Assembly: GCA_019508225.1 (NCBI GenBank)
Contig: JAEKLZ010000165.1
Coordinates: 1-47,730, forward strand
Origin: Inquilinus limosus
GTDB lineage: Bacteria; Pseudomonadota; Alphaproteobacteria; DSM-16000; Inquilinaceae
Length of the DNA: 47,730 nt
Direction: 5' to 3'
Below, one piece after another: positions 16,323 through 24,687 of this stretch (positions are counted from its first letter, which is position 1; each line of letters starts with the position of its first letter). The notes beneath the pieces are model-generated. The model was not told the origin of the DNA. It was given only the letters and a program-made list of their open reading frames with translations, and ran no database searches. Position numbers and translations under genes: made by a program.

Positions 16323-18350
16323 ATGGCGATCATCAACGGCACGGACCTGGACGACGACCTGCCCGGCACCGGCACCGACGACGCGATCTACGGCTTCGGC
16401 GGCAACGACCGGATCACGGGCGGCGGCGGCGACGACATCGTCCTGGCCGGCAGCGGCGACGACACGGTGGCTGGCGGCACCGGCGACGATTCCCTGACCG
16501 GCGGCAGCGGCAACGACGTGCTGGAGGGTGGCGCGGATGCCGACACCCTCGAGGGCGGCACCGGCACCGACACCGCCTCCTATGCCGGATCGGCCGCCGC
16601 GGTGACCATCGACCTGGCGGCCGGGACCGTCGCGGGCGGCGATGCCGAAGGCGACACTCTGCGCGCGATCGAAGGGCTGATCGGCTCGGCCTTCAACGAC
16701 GTGCTGTCCGGCGATGCCGGCGCCAACGCCCTGTCCGGCGGCGACGGCGACGACACGCTGCGCGGCGGCGGCGGCGCCGACCGGATCGAGGGCGGAGCCG
16801 GGATCGACACCCTGTCCTACGAACTGTCCAATGGCGGCGTGTCGGTCAGCCTGCTGCTGGGCACCGCGACGGGCGGCGATGCCGAGGGCGACAGCCTCAG
16901 CGGCATCGAGCAGCTGACGGGGTCCGGCAGCGACGACCGGCTCGTCGGCAGCAACACCGCGGATGTCCTGCGGGGCGACAGCGGCGACGACGTGCTCTAT
17001 GGCCACAGCGGTGCCGACCGGCTCGAAGGCGGCAACGGCGCCGACACCCTGGTCGGCGGCATCGGCGCGGACACGTTGGTGGGCGGCAACGGGCTGGCGG
17101 ACTGGGCCTCCTACCACACCAGCGCGGCCGGGGTCAGCGTCGACCTCGCGGCCGGCACCGGCAGCGCCGGCGATGCGCTCGGCGACACCCTGGCCGAGAT
17201 CGAGGCCGTGCGCGGGTCGCAGCACGACGACACCCTGGCCGGCAGCGTCGGCGACGACCAGCTCGACGGCGCGGCGGGTGACGATGCGCTCCGCGGCGGG
17301 GCCGGGGCCGATGTGCTCGGCGGCGGCGCGGGAACCGACACGCTGTCCGGCGGGGCCGGGAACGACCGGATCTGGGGCGACGACGGAACCGACACCCTGT
17401 CCGGCGGAGACGGCATCGACGCGCTCTATGGCGGCGCCGGGGACGATATCCTGCGCGGCGACGCGGGGAACGACACCCTCGACGGCGGCGCGGGCGCCGA
17501 CCGGCTCGACGGCGGCGACGGCAGCAACACGGCGTCCTACCGGTACTCCGCCGCCGCGGTGACGATCGATCTCGCGGCCGGCGTCACGTCGGGCGGCGAT
17601 GCGGCCGGCGATGTCTATGCCGGGATCGCGAATCTCCGCGGGACGGCCCATGACGACGTGCTGTCCGGGGATGCCGGGGTCAATATCCTCAATGGCGAGG
17701 GCGGTGACGACCTGCTGAACGGCCATGGCGGAAAGGACCTGCTGATCGGCGGCGATGGCATCGACACAGTCACCTTCGCCGACGCAACGGCCGGGGTTCG
17801 TGTCCGGATCGACGGCGACCCGTACTACCGGACCTGCGAGATCCGGGATGTCGAGAACCTGATCGGGTCCGCCTTCGACGACACGCTCGGCGGCAACGGG
17901 GCCGCGAACCGCATGGAGGGCGGGGACGGCGCGGACTGGATGGTCGCGGCCGGCGGCGACGACACGCTTCTCGGCGGCAGCGGCAACGACCGCCTGGACG
18001 CGGAATATGGCGCGGATGTGCTGACCGGCGGTGCCGGCGCCGACGTCTTCATCTACCGGGTGTTCAGCGACAGCACCGTGGACGCCGCCGGCCGCGACCG
18101 GATCGAGGATTTCTCCGCGGCCGAAGGCGACAGGATCAACCTGCGGGACATCGGCGCCGATGGGTCCTGGAACGGCAAGTTCACCTTCACCGCGGGCGGC
18201 GCCTTCACCGGCCTGGCCGGCGAGCTGATCGTGGTCGCCGGGGACGGCGTGTCCGCCGTCTATGGCGACCGCGACGGCGACCGTGTGGCGGACCTGGCGA
18301 TCGACGTGGTCACCGCCACCGCGCTGACCGCCGCCGACTTCGTGCTATAG
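16323..18350 (+). CDS. RTX (hemolysin-type calcium-binding repeat) protein with five internal modules
   Basis: 675 residues, no Sec signal, strongly acidic and Gly-rich. Many GGxGxDxLx nonapeptides (for example GGSGNDVLEGG, GGDGDDTLRGG) will form calcium-bound parallel beta-rolls. Between RTX blocks a roughly 45-residue module repeats five times, at residues about 84, 163, 261, 403 and 482; its core reads SAAAVTIDLAAGT, then GGDAEGDTL, then IExLxGS. The C-terminus (GADVFIYRV, RDRIEDFSAAEGDRINL, TAADFVL) is the serralysin-type end recognised by type I secretion. No catalytic domain is visible, so it is more likely a surface or matrix protein than a toxin. One Cys, residue 505, is unusual. Type I exporter genes are not in the window. 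Ribosome site GGGAGGA precedes ATG 16323. Confidence 0.9.
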   Translation: MAIINGTDLDDDLPGTGTDDAIYGFGGNDRITGGGGDDIVLAGSGDDTVAGGTGDDSLTGGSGNDVLEGGADADTLEGGTGTDTASYAGSAAAVTIDLAAGTVAGGDAEGDTLRAIEGLIGSAFNDVLSGDAGANALSGGDGDDTLRGGGGADRIEGGAGIDTLSYELSNGGVSVSLLLGTATGGDAEGDSLSGIEQLTGSGSDDRLVGSNTADVLRGDSGDDVLYGHSGADRLEGGNGADTLVGGIGADTLVGGNGLADWASYHTSAAGVSVDLAAGTGSAGDALGDTLAEIEAVRGSQHDDTLAGSVGDDQLDGAAGDDALRGGAGADVLGGGAGTDTLSGGAGNDRIWGDDGTDTLSGGDGIDALYGGAGDDILRGDAGNDTLDGGAGADRLDGGDGSNTASYRYSAAAVTIDLAAGVTSGGDAAGDVYAGIANLRGTAHDDVLSGDAGVNILNGEGGDDLLNGHGGKDLLIGGDGIDTVTFADATAGVRVRIDGDPYYRTCEIRDVENLIGSAFDDTLGGNGAANRMEGGDGADWMVAAGGDDTLLGGSGNDRLDAEYGADVLTGGAGADVFIYRVFSDSTVDAAGRDRIEDFSAAEGDRINLRDIGADGSWNGKFTFTAGGAFTGLAGELIVVAGDGVSAVYGDRDGDRVADLAIDVVTATALTAADFVL

Positions 18351-18399
18351 CGGGGCGAGGTCCGGCCACTCGGGCCAAGATAGGCGCCATGCCATTCCA

Positions 18400-18906
18400 T
18401 CAGGGTGGCGTGGCGTCCAATTCCACCAGGCAGTCGCCCTGTTGGGGCAGGCTGAAGAACCGCTCCTTCGCGCTGGCAGAGCACGCCTCGATCATCGACA
18501 GGGCCAGGAGCTCGCGGACCGCGAACTCGGTCCTGCCATACAGAGCCATCGGCCTGATCTCATCCAAGCCCGGCGAGGCCGGGGTCATCCCGGTCTTCGC
18601 GACGGCATCGTCGAGAAGAGTCCGAGTGCATTCCAGCATCATCCCCTTGATGCTGCCCGCCCCACATTGCCGGCCCTCGTCCGTCAGGCAGCTTTGCTTG
18701 ATGCTGCCGGCCTTCAGGTCGGACAGCCACGTCAGGAACTTCGACTGGTCGGCCGAGTACCCGTCCCGCTTGAGTTTCCGGACCAGCAGATCCCGCTGGT
18801 CGCTGTATGAATAGGCCCGGCAATCGGACGGCGCCGCCAAGGCAAGGCTGGCCGGCCTGCCCAACGCCATCAAAACCAGAAGCCCGCAGGTCAACGCCCG
18901 TCCCAT
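18400..18906 (-). CDS. Small secreted Cys-rich protein of unknown function
   Basis: 168 residues. I do not recognise the family. A signal peptide (ALTCGLLVLMALGRPASLALA) directs it to the periplasm. The mature part has six Cys (DCRAY, QSCLT, RQCG, LECTR, EACS, DCLVE), suggesting three disulfides, and is largely helical. The start is the ATG at 18906; upstream in-frame codons have lower GC3. It converges on the RTX gene, and the Dps terminator lies upstream of it. No promoter is obvious. Confidence 0.65.
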   Translation of the reverse strand: MGRALTCGLLVLMALGRPASLALAAPSDCRAYSYSDQRDLLVRKLKRDGYSADQSKFLTWLSDLKAGSIKQSCLTDEGRQCGAGSIKGMMLECTRTLLDDAVAKTGMTPASPGLDEIRPMALYGRTEFAVRELLALSMIEACSASAKERFFSLPQQGDCLVELDATPP

Positions 18907-18966
18907 TACCCCTCCCCTCCCTCTTCGCCGAAGGCTGATGCTCGGGAGATCCGGGGCCGGCCGCAA

Positions 18967-18998
18967 CAGAAAAGGCCCGGACCGACGTCCGGGCCTTT
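18967..18998 (-). terminator. Rho-independent terminator of the dps gene
   Basis: On the minus strand a 12-bp perfect stem (AAAGGCCCGGAC with GTCCGGGCCTTT, arms 18971-18982 and 18987-18998) has a 4-nt loop and is followed by TTTTCTG. It starts 22 nt past the dps stop codon. The stem is very stable. Confidence 0.88.
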
Positions 18999-19020
18999 CT
19001 TGTCCGACGGTGCCGGCTGC

Positions 19021-19470
19021 TTACGCTGCGGTCGAGCGCAGCATCCAGGCGGTCTTGTCGTGATAGGTGATCCGGTCGGTCATCAGGTCGACGGTCGAAT
19101 CGTCGCCGGCCTTCTCGCCCACGGCCAGGGCGGCCTTGGCCTGCTCGGACAGCAGCTCATGGCTCTTGAGCAGGTCCTTGACCATGGCCGTGCCTTCGAT
19201 CCCGTCCTTGGGCGGCGACACCTTGGTCAGCTCGGAGAAGGCCTTGAAGCTGCCCGGCGCGTAGTCGCCGAGCGCGCGGATCCGCTCCGCCACCTCGTCC
19301 ACCGCCGCGAACAGCTCCTTGTACTGCTCCTCGAACATCAGGTGCAGCGAGCGGAACTGCGGGCCTTCCACGTTCCAGTGATAGTTCTGGGTCTTGATCT
19401 GGAGGGCGTAGGTATCGGCCAGCACCTGCTTCAGCGCGTCCACGACCGGTGTATTGGAGGCCTTGCTCAT
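19021..19470 (-). CDS. dps: Dps-family DNA-protection ferritin
   Basis: 149 residues, the normal Dps size. It assembles into a 12-subunit shell that oxidises Fe(II) with hydrogen peroxide and stores it, protecting DNA. The ferroxidase ligands are visible in NYHWNVEG, LHLMFEEQYKELFAAVDEVAE, which carry the conserved His, Asp and Glu at the dimer interface. The start is the ATG at 19470 with AGGAGAAGG upstream. An in-frame GTG at 19587 has a purine-rich site just 2 nt away, but the 39 extra codons lack the coding GC3 pattern. A strong terminator follows the gene. Confidence 0.92.
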   Translation of the reverse strand: MSKASNTPVVDALKQVLADTYALQIKTQNYHWNVEGPQFRSLHLMFEEQYKELFAAVDEVAERIRALGDYAPGSFKAFSELTKVSPPKDGIEGTAMVKDLLKSHELLSEQAKAALAVGEKAGDDSTVDLMTDRITYHDKTAWMLRSTAA

Positions 19471-19562
19471 CACCCTTCTCCTGCTTTTCGGAAGCGTTCC
19501 GGCCCGTGCCCCGAGCCGATGCCACGGATTGGTAAATGGCCCCGATCCGGCGGAGTTCCAAT

Positions 19563-19577
19563 CGATCCGTCGGATCG
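19563..19577. promoter_or_regulatory. Perfect palindrome upstream of dps
   Basis: CGATCCG-T-CGGATCG, 7-bp arms around one base, 93 nt before the dps start. It is a plausible operator for dps. I could not match it to OxyR, Fur or EcfG sites. The rest of the 256-nt spacer 19471-19726 shows no gene with convincing codon bias, apart from the short tail discussed at 19650. Confidence 0.35.
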
Positions 19578-19726
19578 GGCCAATCACCCCTCCTTATCGG
19601 AAAAAGCAGGTCGAATTCCACCTGTGACAGGGGATAGGTCCGGCCAGACTTAGGTGGGGCAGTTGCCCGGCGCCGGCTTGCCGGCGAAGCGGTCGCGGAT
19701 CCGGGCCAGCTGGTCGGCCACCCGGC

Positions 19727-20737
19727 TCAGGCCCAGTCGCGCCAACGTGCGGCGATGCGGTTGCCGACCGACAGGCGCAGGTCCTGGATGCCGGTGTCGA
19801 CCTCGCGGCTGGGATGCACCCGGTTGGTCAGCAGCGTCCAGGCGATGCCGCGGTCGAGATCGATCCACAGGCCGGTGCCGGTGAAGCCGAGATGGCCGAT
19901 GGTGCGCGGCGAGCACAGGCTGCCGCCCTTCCAGCCGGGATGGCGCCGCTCCCACCCCAGCGCCCGGCCGGGGGTCGATTGCGGCGCGCACAGCTCGACC
20001 ATGGCCGCGGGGCTGAGCAGGCGGCCGCGCAGCAGCTCCAGCGCGAAGTCGAGCACGCCGCGCACGGTGCCGAACAGCCCGGCATGGCCGGCGGCGCCGC
20101 CGAGCGACCAGGCGTTCTCGTCATGCACCTCGCCGCGCAGCAGCCGGTTGCGGACGGAGCAGACCTCGGTCGCCGCCGACTGCGCCGGCACCGGGGCGAA
20201 GGACAGGCCGGTGCCGACCGGAAGCTGGTTGAAGGCGACGCCGCGCCAGCGCTCGACCACGAATCCAAGCAGCATGTAGTTGATGTCGGAATAGACCGGC
20301 TCGGCCTTCAGCGGCCAGTGCTTGCGGATCACCGCGGCACGGCGCTGCTCGGCGGGCCCTGGCCAGAGATAGATCCGCTCCTGCGCCGCCAAACCACTGG
20401 AATGGTCGATCAGCCGGCGCAGCGGGATGGCGCCGTGCAGCGGCGCCGCATCCGGCAGGTGCTTGGCCAGCGGGTCGTCGAGATCCAGCACCCCCTCCTC
20501 CACCAGCCGCAGGATCTCGGTCACCGTGACGATGACCTTGGTCAGGCTGGCGAGGTCGAACCAGGTGTCGCGCGCCAGCGGTTCCGGCTTCGGCAAGGTG
20601 GTGGCGACGCCGCCCCAGCGCAGCGCGCGCTGGCCGTCCGCCGTGGCGATGCCCAGCGCCGCGCCCGGAATCCGGCCGTCCTCCAGGGCCAGGGCCACGG
20701 GAGCGAAAGCATGGTCGGCGAGGGTCTCGAGGCTCAT
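19727..20737 (-). CDS. Serine hydrolase, beta-lactamase/esterase (class C-like) fold
   Basis: 336 residues. It has the S-x-x-K nucleophile motif in FDLASLTKVIVT, a Y-x-N-type motif as YSDINYMLLG, and GFTGTG in place of the KTG motif, then LLTNRVHPSRE near the C-terminus. These fit the family of cytoplasmic or periplasmic D-aminopeptidases, esterases and class C beta-lactamase relatives. No signal peptide is seen, so it is probably cytosolic. I use ATG 20737; a GTG two codons upstream is equally possible. It is transcribed toward dps. An antibiotic substrate should not be assumed. Confidence 0.82.
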   Translation of the reverse strand: MSLETLADHAFAPVALALEDGRIPGAALGIATADGQRALRWGGVATTLPKPEPLARDTWFDLASLTKVIVTVTEILRLVEEGVLDLDDPLAKHLPDAAPLHGAIPLRRLIDHSSGLAAQERIYLWPGPAEQRRAAVIRKHWPLKAEPVYSDINYMLLGFVVERWRGVAFNQLPVGTGLSFAPVPAQSAATEVCSVRNRLLRGEVHDENAWSLGGAAGHAGLFGTVRGVLDFALELLRGRLLSPAAMVELCAPQSTPGRALGWERRHPGWKGGSLCSPRTIGHLGFTGTGLWIDLDRGIAWTLLTNRVHPSREVDTGIQDLRLSVGNRIAARWRDWA

Positions 20738-20870
20738 GGACACGGCTCGTCGGGATGGACGGCGTCGTTAGAGCATGGGGGCGCCGAGGCGGCAAGGCCG
20801 GGGCGGGTTGGACGACCGCGAGCCGCATGCTAGACCGGCAGCGCAACGCCCATAAGAAACGGTCGCCATC

Positions 20871-22541
20871 ATGTCCCGCACCGCAGCCCGCGCCCTGGTC
20901 GACACCCTGCGCCTGAACGGCGTCGACACCATCTTCTGCGTCCCGGGCGAGAGCTACCTGGCCGTGCTCGATGCGCTGCACGACGTGCCGGAGATCAAGC
21001 TGGTGGTGTGCCGCCAGGAAGGCGGCGCCGCCTACATGGCCGACGCCTATGCCAAGGCCACCGGCAAGCCCGGCATCTGCTTCGTCACCCGCGGCCCCGG
21101 CATCACCAACGCCTCGGTCGGCATCCATGTGGCGCAGCAGGACAGCTCGCCGGTGATCGTGTTCATGGGCCAGGTCGGCCGCGACATGTTCGAGCGCGAG
21201 GCGTTCCAGGAGGTCGATGTCCGCAAGGTGTTCGGGTCGATGACCAAATGGGCGGCGCAGATCGACGATGCCGACCGGGTGCCGGAATTCGTCTCCCGCG
21301 CCTTCTACACCGCCACATCCGGCCGGCCCGGCCCGGTGGTGCTGGCCCTGCCGGAGGACATGCTGGTCGAAGAGACCGACGCGCCGGATGCACGCCCCGC
21401 CGTCCCGGTCGAGACCGGCATCGGGGTCGAGGCCGTGGCCCGGCTGCGCGACCTGCTGGCCGAGGCGAAGCGGCCGCTGCTGCTGATCGGCGGCGGCGGG
21501 TGGAGCGCCCGGGCCCGCGCCGACATCCAGGCCTTCGCCGAGGCCTGGGAGGTGCCGCTGACCGTCTCGTTCCGCTGCCAGGACTATGTCGACAACGACC
21601 ACACCCACTATGCCGGTGATGTCGGCATCGGCCCGAACCCGAAGCTGGCCGAGCGGGTGAAGACCACCGACCTGCTGGTGGTGCTGGGCGCCCGGCTGGG
21701 CGAGATGACGACCGGCGGCTACACCCTGCTCGACGTGCCGGTGCCGGCGCAGCGGCTGGTCCACATCCATGCCGGGGCGGAGGAACTGGGCCGGGTGTAC
21801 CAGCCGGAGCTGGCGATCAACGCCAACTCCGCCGCCGTCGCCGCGGCGCTGGCCGGCCTGGCCCCGGCCGGCGACATCCAGGCGCGGCAGGACTGGGTGC
21901 GCGGCGCCCGCGCCGATTACGAGGCCTGGCAGCAGCCGGTGGTGTCGCCCGGTTCGGTGCAGATGTCGGAGATCGTGCGCTGGCTGGTCGGCCGGCTGCC
22001 GGCCGACGCCATGATCTGCAACGGCGCCGGCAACTACGCCACCTGGTTCCACCGCTTCTACCGCTACCGCGGCTGGCGCACCCAGCTGGCGCCGACCAAC
22101 GGGTCGATGGGCTACGGCGTGCCGGCCGGCGTCGCCGCCAAGCTGCAGCATCCGGAGCGGGTGGTGATCGCCGCCGCCGGCGACGGCTGCTTCCTGATGA
22201 ACGGGCAGGAGCTGGCGACCGCGGCGCAGTACAACGCCGCCGTGGTGTTCCTGGTGATCGACAACGGCATGTACGGCACCATCCGCATGCACCAGGAGCG
22301 GGACTACCCGGCCCGGATCAGCGGCACCGCCCTGCAGAACCCGGATTTCGCCCAGCTGGCGCTGGCCTATGGCGCCCACGCCGAGACGGTGGCACGGACC
22401 GAGGAGTTCGCGCCGGCCTTCGAGCGCGCGGTCGCCGCCGGCCGGCCGGCCCTGATCTGGATCAAGCTGGATCCCGAGGCCATCACCCCGCGCGCCAGCC
22501 TGAGCCAGATCCGCGCCACGGCGCAGCAGGCGAAGGCTTGA
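20871..22541 (+). CDS. Thiamine-diphosphate-dependent enzyme, acetolactate synthase-like
   Basis: 556 residues with the three-domain layout of the ALS/pyruvate-oxidase family: an N-terminal pyrimidine-binding domain with catalytic Glu50 (CRQEGGAAYMADAYAKATG), a central FAD/NAD-like domain, and a C-terminal ThDP domain with the GDG...N motif (AAGDGCFLMNGQELATAA). It performs decarboxylation or carboligation of 2-keto acids. The lack of an adjacent small subunit gene speaks against housekeeping IlvB. Candidates are sulfopyruvate or oxalyl-type decarboxylases or a catabolic ALS. ATG 20871. A 143-nt inverted-repeat element follows its stop. Confidence 0.85.
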   Translation: MSRTAARALVDTLRLNGVDTIFCVPGESYLAVLDALHDVPEIKLVVCRQEGGAAYMADAYAKATGKPGICFVTRGPGITNASVGIHVAQQDSSPVIVFMGQVGRDMFEREAFQEVDVRKVFGSMTKWAAQIDDADRVPEFVSRAFYTATSGRPGPVVLALPEDMLVEETDAPDARPAVPVETGIGVEAVARLRDLLAEAKRPLLLIGGGGWSARARADIQAFAEAWEVPLTVSFRCQDYVDNDHTHYAGDVGIGPNPKLAERVKTTDLLVVLGARLGEMTTGGYTLLDVPVPAQRLVHIHAGAEELGRVYQPELAINANSAAVAAALAGLAPAGDIQARQDWVRGARADYEAWQQPVVSPGSVQMSEIVRWLVGRLPADAMICNGAGNYATWFHRFYRYRGWRTQLAPTNGSMGYGVPAGVAAKLQHPERVVIAAAGDGCFLMNGQELATAAQYNAAVVFLVIDNGMYGTIRMHQERDYPARISGTALQNPDFAQLALAYGAHAETVARTEEFAPAFERAVAAGRPALIWIKLDPEAITPRASLSQIRATAQQAKA

Positions 22542-22543
22542 TT

Positions 22544-22686
22544 GAGGCCGTTTGGAGACGCGCTGGCGTGAGTCGGTTGGCGGTGGCTTCGAGAACCGGC
22601 GCGCAGCGGACGTTTGAGTCCGTGAGCGCCGGAAGCGGAGAAGCCGCCGTCAGACGGCCACGCCAGTAGCGTCTCCGGACGGCCTC
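22544..22686. repeat. 143-nt imperfect inverted-repeat element between convergent genes
   Basis: The ends GAGGCCGTTTGGAGACGC (22544-22561) and GCGTCTCCGGACGGCCTC (22669-22686) pair at 16 of 18 positions. Inside, CTGGCGTG (22562-22569) pairs with CACGCCAG (22659-22666), and GC-rich arms continue toward the middle, so the whole element can fold on itself. It fills the gap between the ThDP enzyme and azlD and overlaps the azlD stop. It differs in sequence from the element at 12021. It may act as a bidirectional terminator or be a small non-autonomous repeat. Confidence 0.75.
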
Positions 22687-23011
22687 AGGCCCAGCCGGCC
22701 ATCAGCGTCAGAGCCCCCGCGCCGGCGCCGACGCCGAGCAGGACGTTGCGGCGGAACAGCAGGAACACGGCGAGGCCGAGCGCGGTGGCGCCGGCCCGCT
22801 CCGCCATCGAGGTCACGGCCAGCGGGCCCGCCGGCAGCAGGATCATGCGCGCGATCAGCCCGGCCAGGATGGCATAGGCGACGCAGCCGACCCAATCGAG
22901 CAGCGGCCCGCCCTCGCGCACCCGGCCGCCCAGATAGACGCCGAGCGCCCGCCAGACATAGGTGGCCAGCGCGGCGCCGAGCAGCATCAGCCAGGGCAGC
23001 GCCTCACCCAT
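22685..23011 (-). CDS. azlD: AzlD-family branched-chain amino acid exporter subunit
   Basis: 108 residues with three to four membrane helices (LPWLMLLGAALATYVWRALG, CVAYAILAGLIARMILL, TALGLAVFLLFRRNVLLG). Size and pattern fit AzlD, the small partner of AzlC; the pair exports branched-chain amino acids or analogues. It overlaps the azlC stop by 8 nt, so the two are translationally coupled. Its 3' end lies in the 143-nt inverted repeat. Confidence 0.88.
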   Translation of the reverse strand: MGEALPWLMLLGAALATYVWRALGVYLGGRVREGGPLLDWVGCVAYAILAGLIARMILLPAGPLAVTSMAERAGATALGLAVFLLFRRNVLLGVGAGAGALTLMAGWA

Positions 23012-23735
23012 GGCGGCGGCGCCAAAGACGGTCGGCCAGGAAGGCGGCGGTGCCGGCGATCAAGCCGGTGGCCAGCAGCCCCCATTCCGGGTCGAGCTGA
23101 TACAGCGGCGGCCCCAACGCTCCGCCCAGCACCATGGCCCCCAGCCGCGCCCGGTTCCGCAAGTCGGCGGTCAGCACCAGGATGAAGTAGAGCGGGTTGA
23201 GGAAGACGAGGCCGAGCGAGACCGAGGCCGGCACCGCCGTGACCAGGTGGTAGCCGACCGCGGTCCAGCCGACGCAGGACGCCCACAGCACGCCGGCGAA
23301 GCCGACGAAATAGGGCAGCCGCTGCTCCGGCGGCAGGGTCGGGCAGACCCGCATCCCCTGCACCCAGCCGGTGATGGCGACGAGATGCGCCGCGGCGTAG
23401 TCCCACCAGCGCGGCCGGCCCGGCACGCGCAGCCCGGGCAGCAGCACCAGCGCCATCGGCAGCAGCCGCACATTGACCAGCGCCACCGCGGCGACCATCG
23501 CCAGCAGCGAGGCGCCGACGGCATGGGCCTCGATCAGCACCATCTGGCCCGGCAGGGCCCAGCCGGTCAGGGTCGAGAGCAGCCCGACCGAAAGGTCGAG
23601 CCCGCTGGCCCGCACCAGCGAGCCGAAGCCGACATAGGAGGCACCGAGTACCAGCATCGGCGCGCCCAGCACGTCCCGCGCCCCGCCGCGGAAGGCGGCG
23701 CGGGGCGAGGCGTAGGCGCGGATCGGATCGGGCAT
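23004..23735 (-). CDS. azlC: AzlC-family branched-chain amino acid exporter subunit
   Basis: 243 residues, mostly helical membrane segments. GAPMLVLGASYVGFGSLVRASG, GWALPGQMVLIEAHAVGAS and NVRLLPMALVLLPGLR are recognisable AzlC segments. It forms the large subunit of the AzlCD exporter in the inner membrane. The LysR gene lies 70 nt upstream in the same direction. That spacer has an 8-bp direct repeat, CCGGCATG at 23766-23773 and 23779-23786, which might be a regulator site. Confidence 0.88.
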   Translation of the reverse strand: MPDPIRAYASPRAAFRGGARDVLGAPMLVLGASYVGFGSLVRASGLDLSVGLLSTLTGWALPGQMVLIEAHAVGASLLAMVAAVALVNVRLLPMALVLLPGLRVPGRPRWWDYAAAHLVAITGWVQGMRVCPTLPPEQRLPYFVGFAGVLWASCVGWTAVGYHLVTAVPASVSLGLVFLNPLYFILVLTADLRNRARLGAMVLGGALGPPLYQLDPEWGLLATGLIAGTAAFLADRLWRRRHG

Positions 23736-23805
23736 GGATCGCTTGTAGAATGCCGCCCCGGCCCGCCGGCATGCCGATCCGGCATGGAGGGTCTGCGGCG
23801 CCCGG

Positions 23806-24687
23806 CTACTCCAGATCCAGCAGCTTCAGGAAGGCCTCCACCGCCTTGCTGCGATAGTGGTCGGGGTGCCGCAGCACGCGGAAGCGGCGGGCCGGGAACG
23901 GCGGGTCGAGCTGGCGCAGCGTGCCGAAGCGCAGCCCCGATTCGACCGACAGGCTGGACAGCACCCCCGCCCCCGCCCCGGCCTCGATCGCCGACCGCAC
24001 CGCCTCGTTGCTGGCCAGCTCCAGCGCCACCGGCAGCGTCGCCGGGTCGACGCCGAGCCGCTCGAGCGCCGATTCGAACACCTGGCGGGTGCCCGAGCCG
24101 CGCTCGCGCAGCACCCAAGGGCTGTCGGCGAAGCGGGCCGGCGCCACCATCCGCTCCCCGGCCCAGGGGTGGCCGGCCCCGACCACCAGCACCAGCCGGT
24201 CGCCCGGCACGCTGGCATGCTCGAATCCGGCGAGGTCGAGGTCGCCCTCGACGAAGCCGATATCGGCCCGGCCCTCGCGCACCGCCTCGGCCACCTGGGT
24301 GGTGTTGCCGATGGTGAGGTCGAGCTGCAGCCCCGGATGGGCCGTGCGGAACCGGTGCATCAGCGACGGCAGCCAATAGTTGCCGATGGTCTGGCTGGCG
24401 TGCAGCGCCAGGATGCCGCGGCGCAGCCCGGACAGGTCGTCCAGCGCGCGCTCGGCCAGCGCCGCCCGGGCCAGCACCGCCCGCGCTTCCGGCAGGAAGG
24501 CGGTGCCGGCATCGGTCAGGGCGATGCCACGGCCGACTCGGTGGAACAGCTTGGTGGCGTGGCGGGCCTCCAGCGCCTGGATCGCGGCGCTGGCGGCGGA
24601 CTGGGTCAGGTTCAGCGCCTGCGCCGCACGGGTGACGTGCTGATGCTCGGCGACCGCGACGAAGATCCGCAGCTGCTCCAGGGTCAT
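23806..24687 (-). CDS. LysR-type transcriptional regulator
   Basis: 293 residues. HTH: LRIFVAVAEHQHVTRAAQAL and LTQSAASAAIQALEARH, then a ligand-binding domain (LHASQTIGNYWLPSLMHRFR and RADIGFVEGDLD) of the CysB/CbbR-like group. The start is ATG 24687 (MTLEQLR), which matches family N-termini. It lies just upstream of azlC-azlD and probably regulates that exporter in response to an amino acid, which is inferred from position. Confidence 0.88.
   Translation of the reverse strand: MTLEQLRIFVAVAEHQHVTRAAQALNLTQSAASAAIQALEARHATKLFHRVGRGIALTDAGTAFLPEARAVLARAALAERALDDLSGLRRGILALHASQTIGNYWLPSLMHRFRTAHPGLQLDLTIGNTTQVAEAVREGRADIGFVEGDLDLAGFEHASVPGDRLVLVVGAGHPWAGERMVAPARFADSPWVLRERGSGTRQVFESALERLGVDPATLPVALELASNEAVRSAIEAGAGAGVLSSLSVESGLRFGTLRQLDPPFPARRFRVLRHPDHYRSKAVEAFLKLLDLE

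Noticed and set aside
16572-17900. Tandem repeats in the RTX gene as a possible CRISPR or satellite array
   Set aside because: The repetition follows the protein modules in frame and lacks the equal-length spacers of a CRISPR array.
19471-19587. An N-terminal extension of Dps from a GTG at 19587 with a purine-rich site beside it
   Set aside because: The site is only 2 nt from the GTG, the extra 39 codons lack GC3 bias and Dps families begin near ATG 19470.
23766-23786. Direct repeat of CCGGCATG upstream of azlC as a firm operator
   Set aside because: Eight GC-rich bases repeated at a 13-nt step can occur by chance at this composition; it is mentioned under azlC only.
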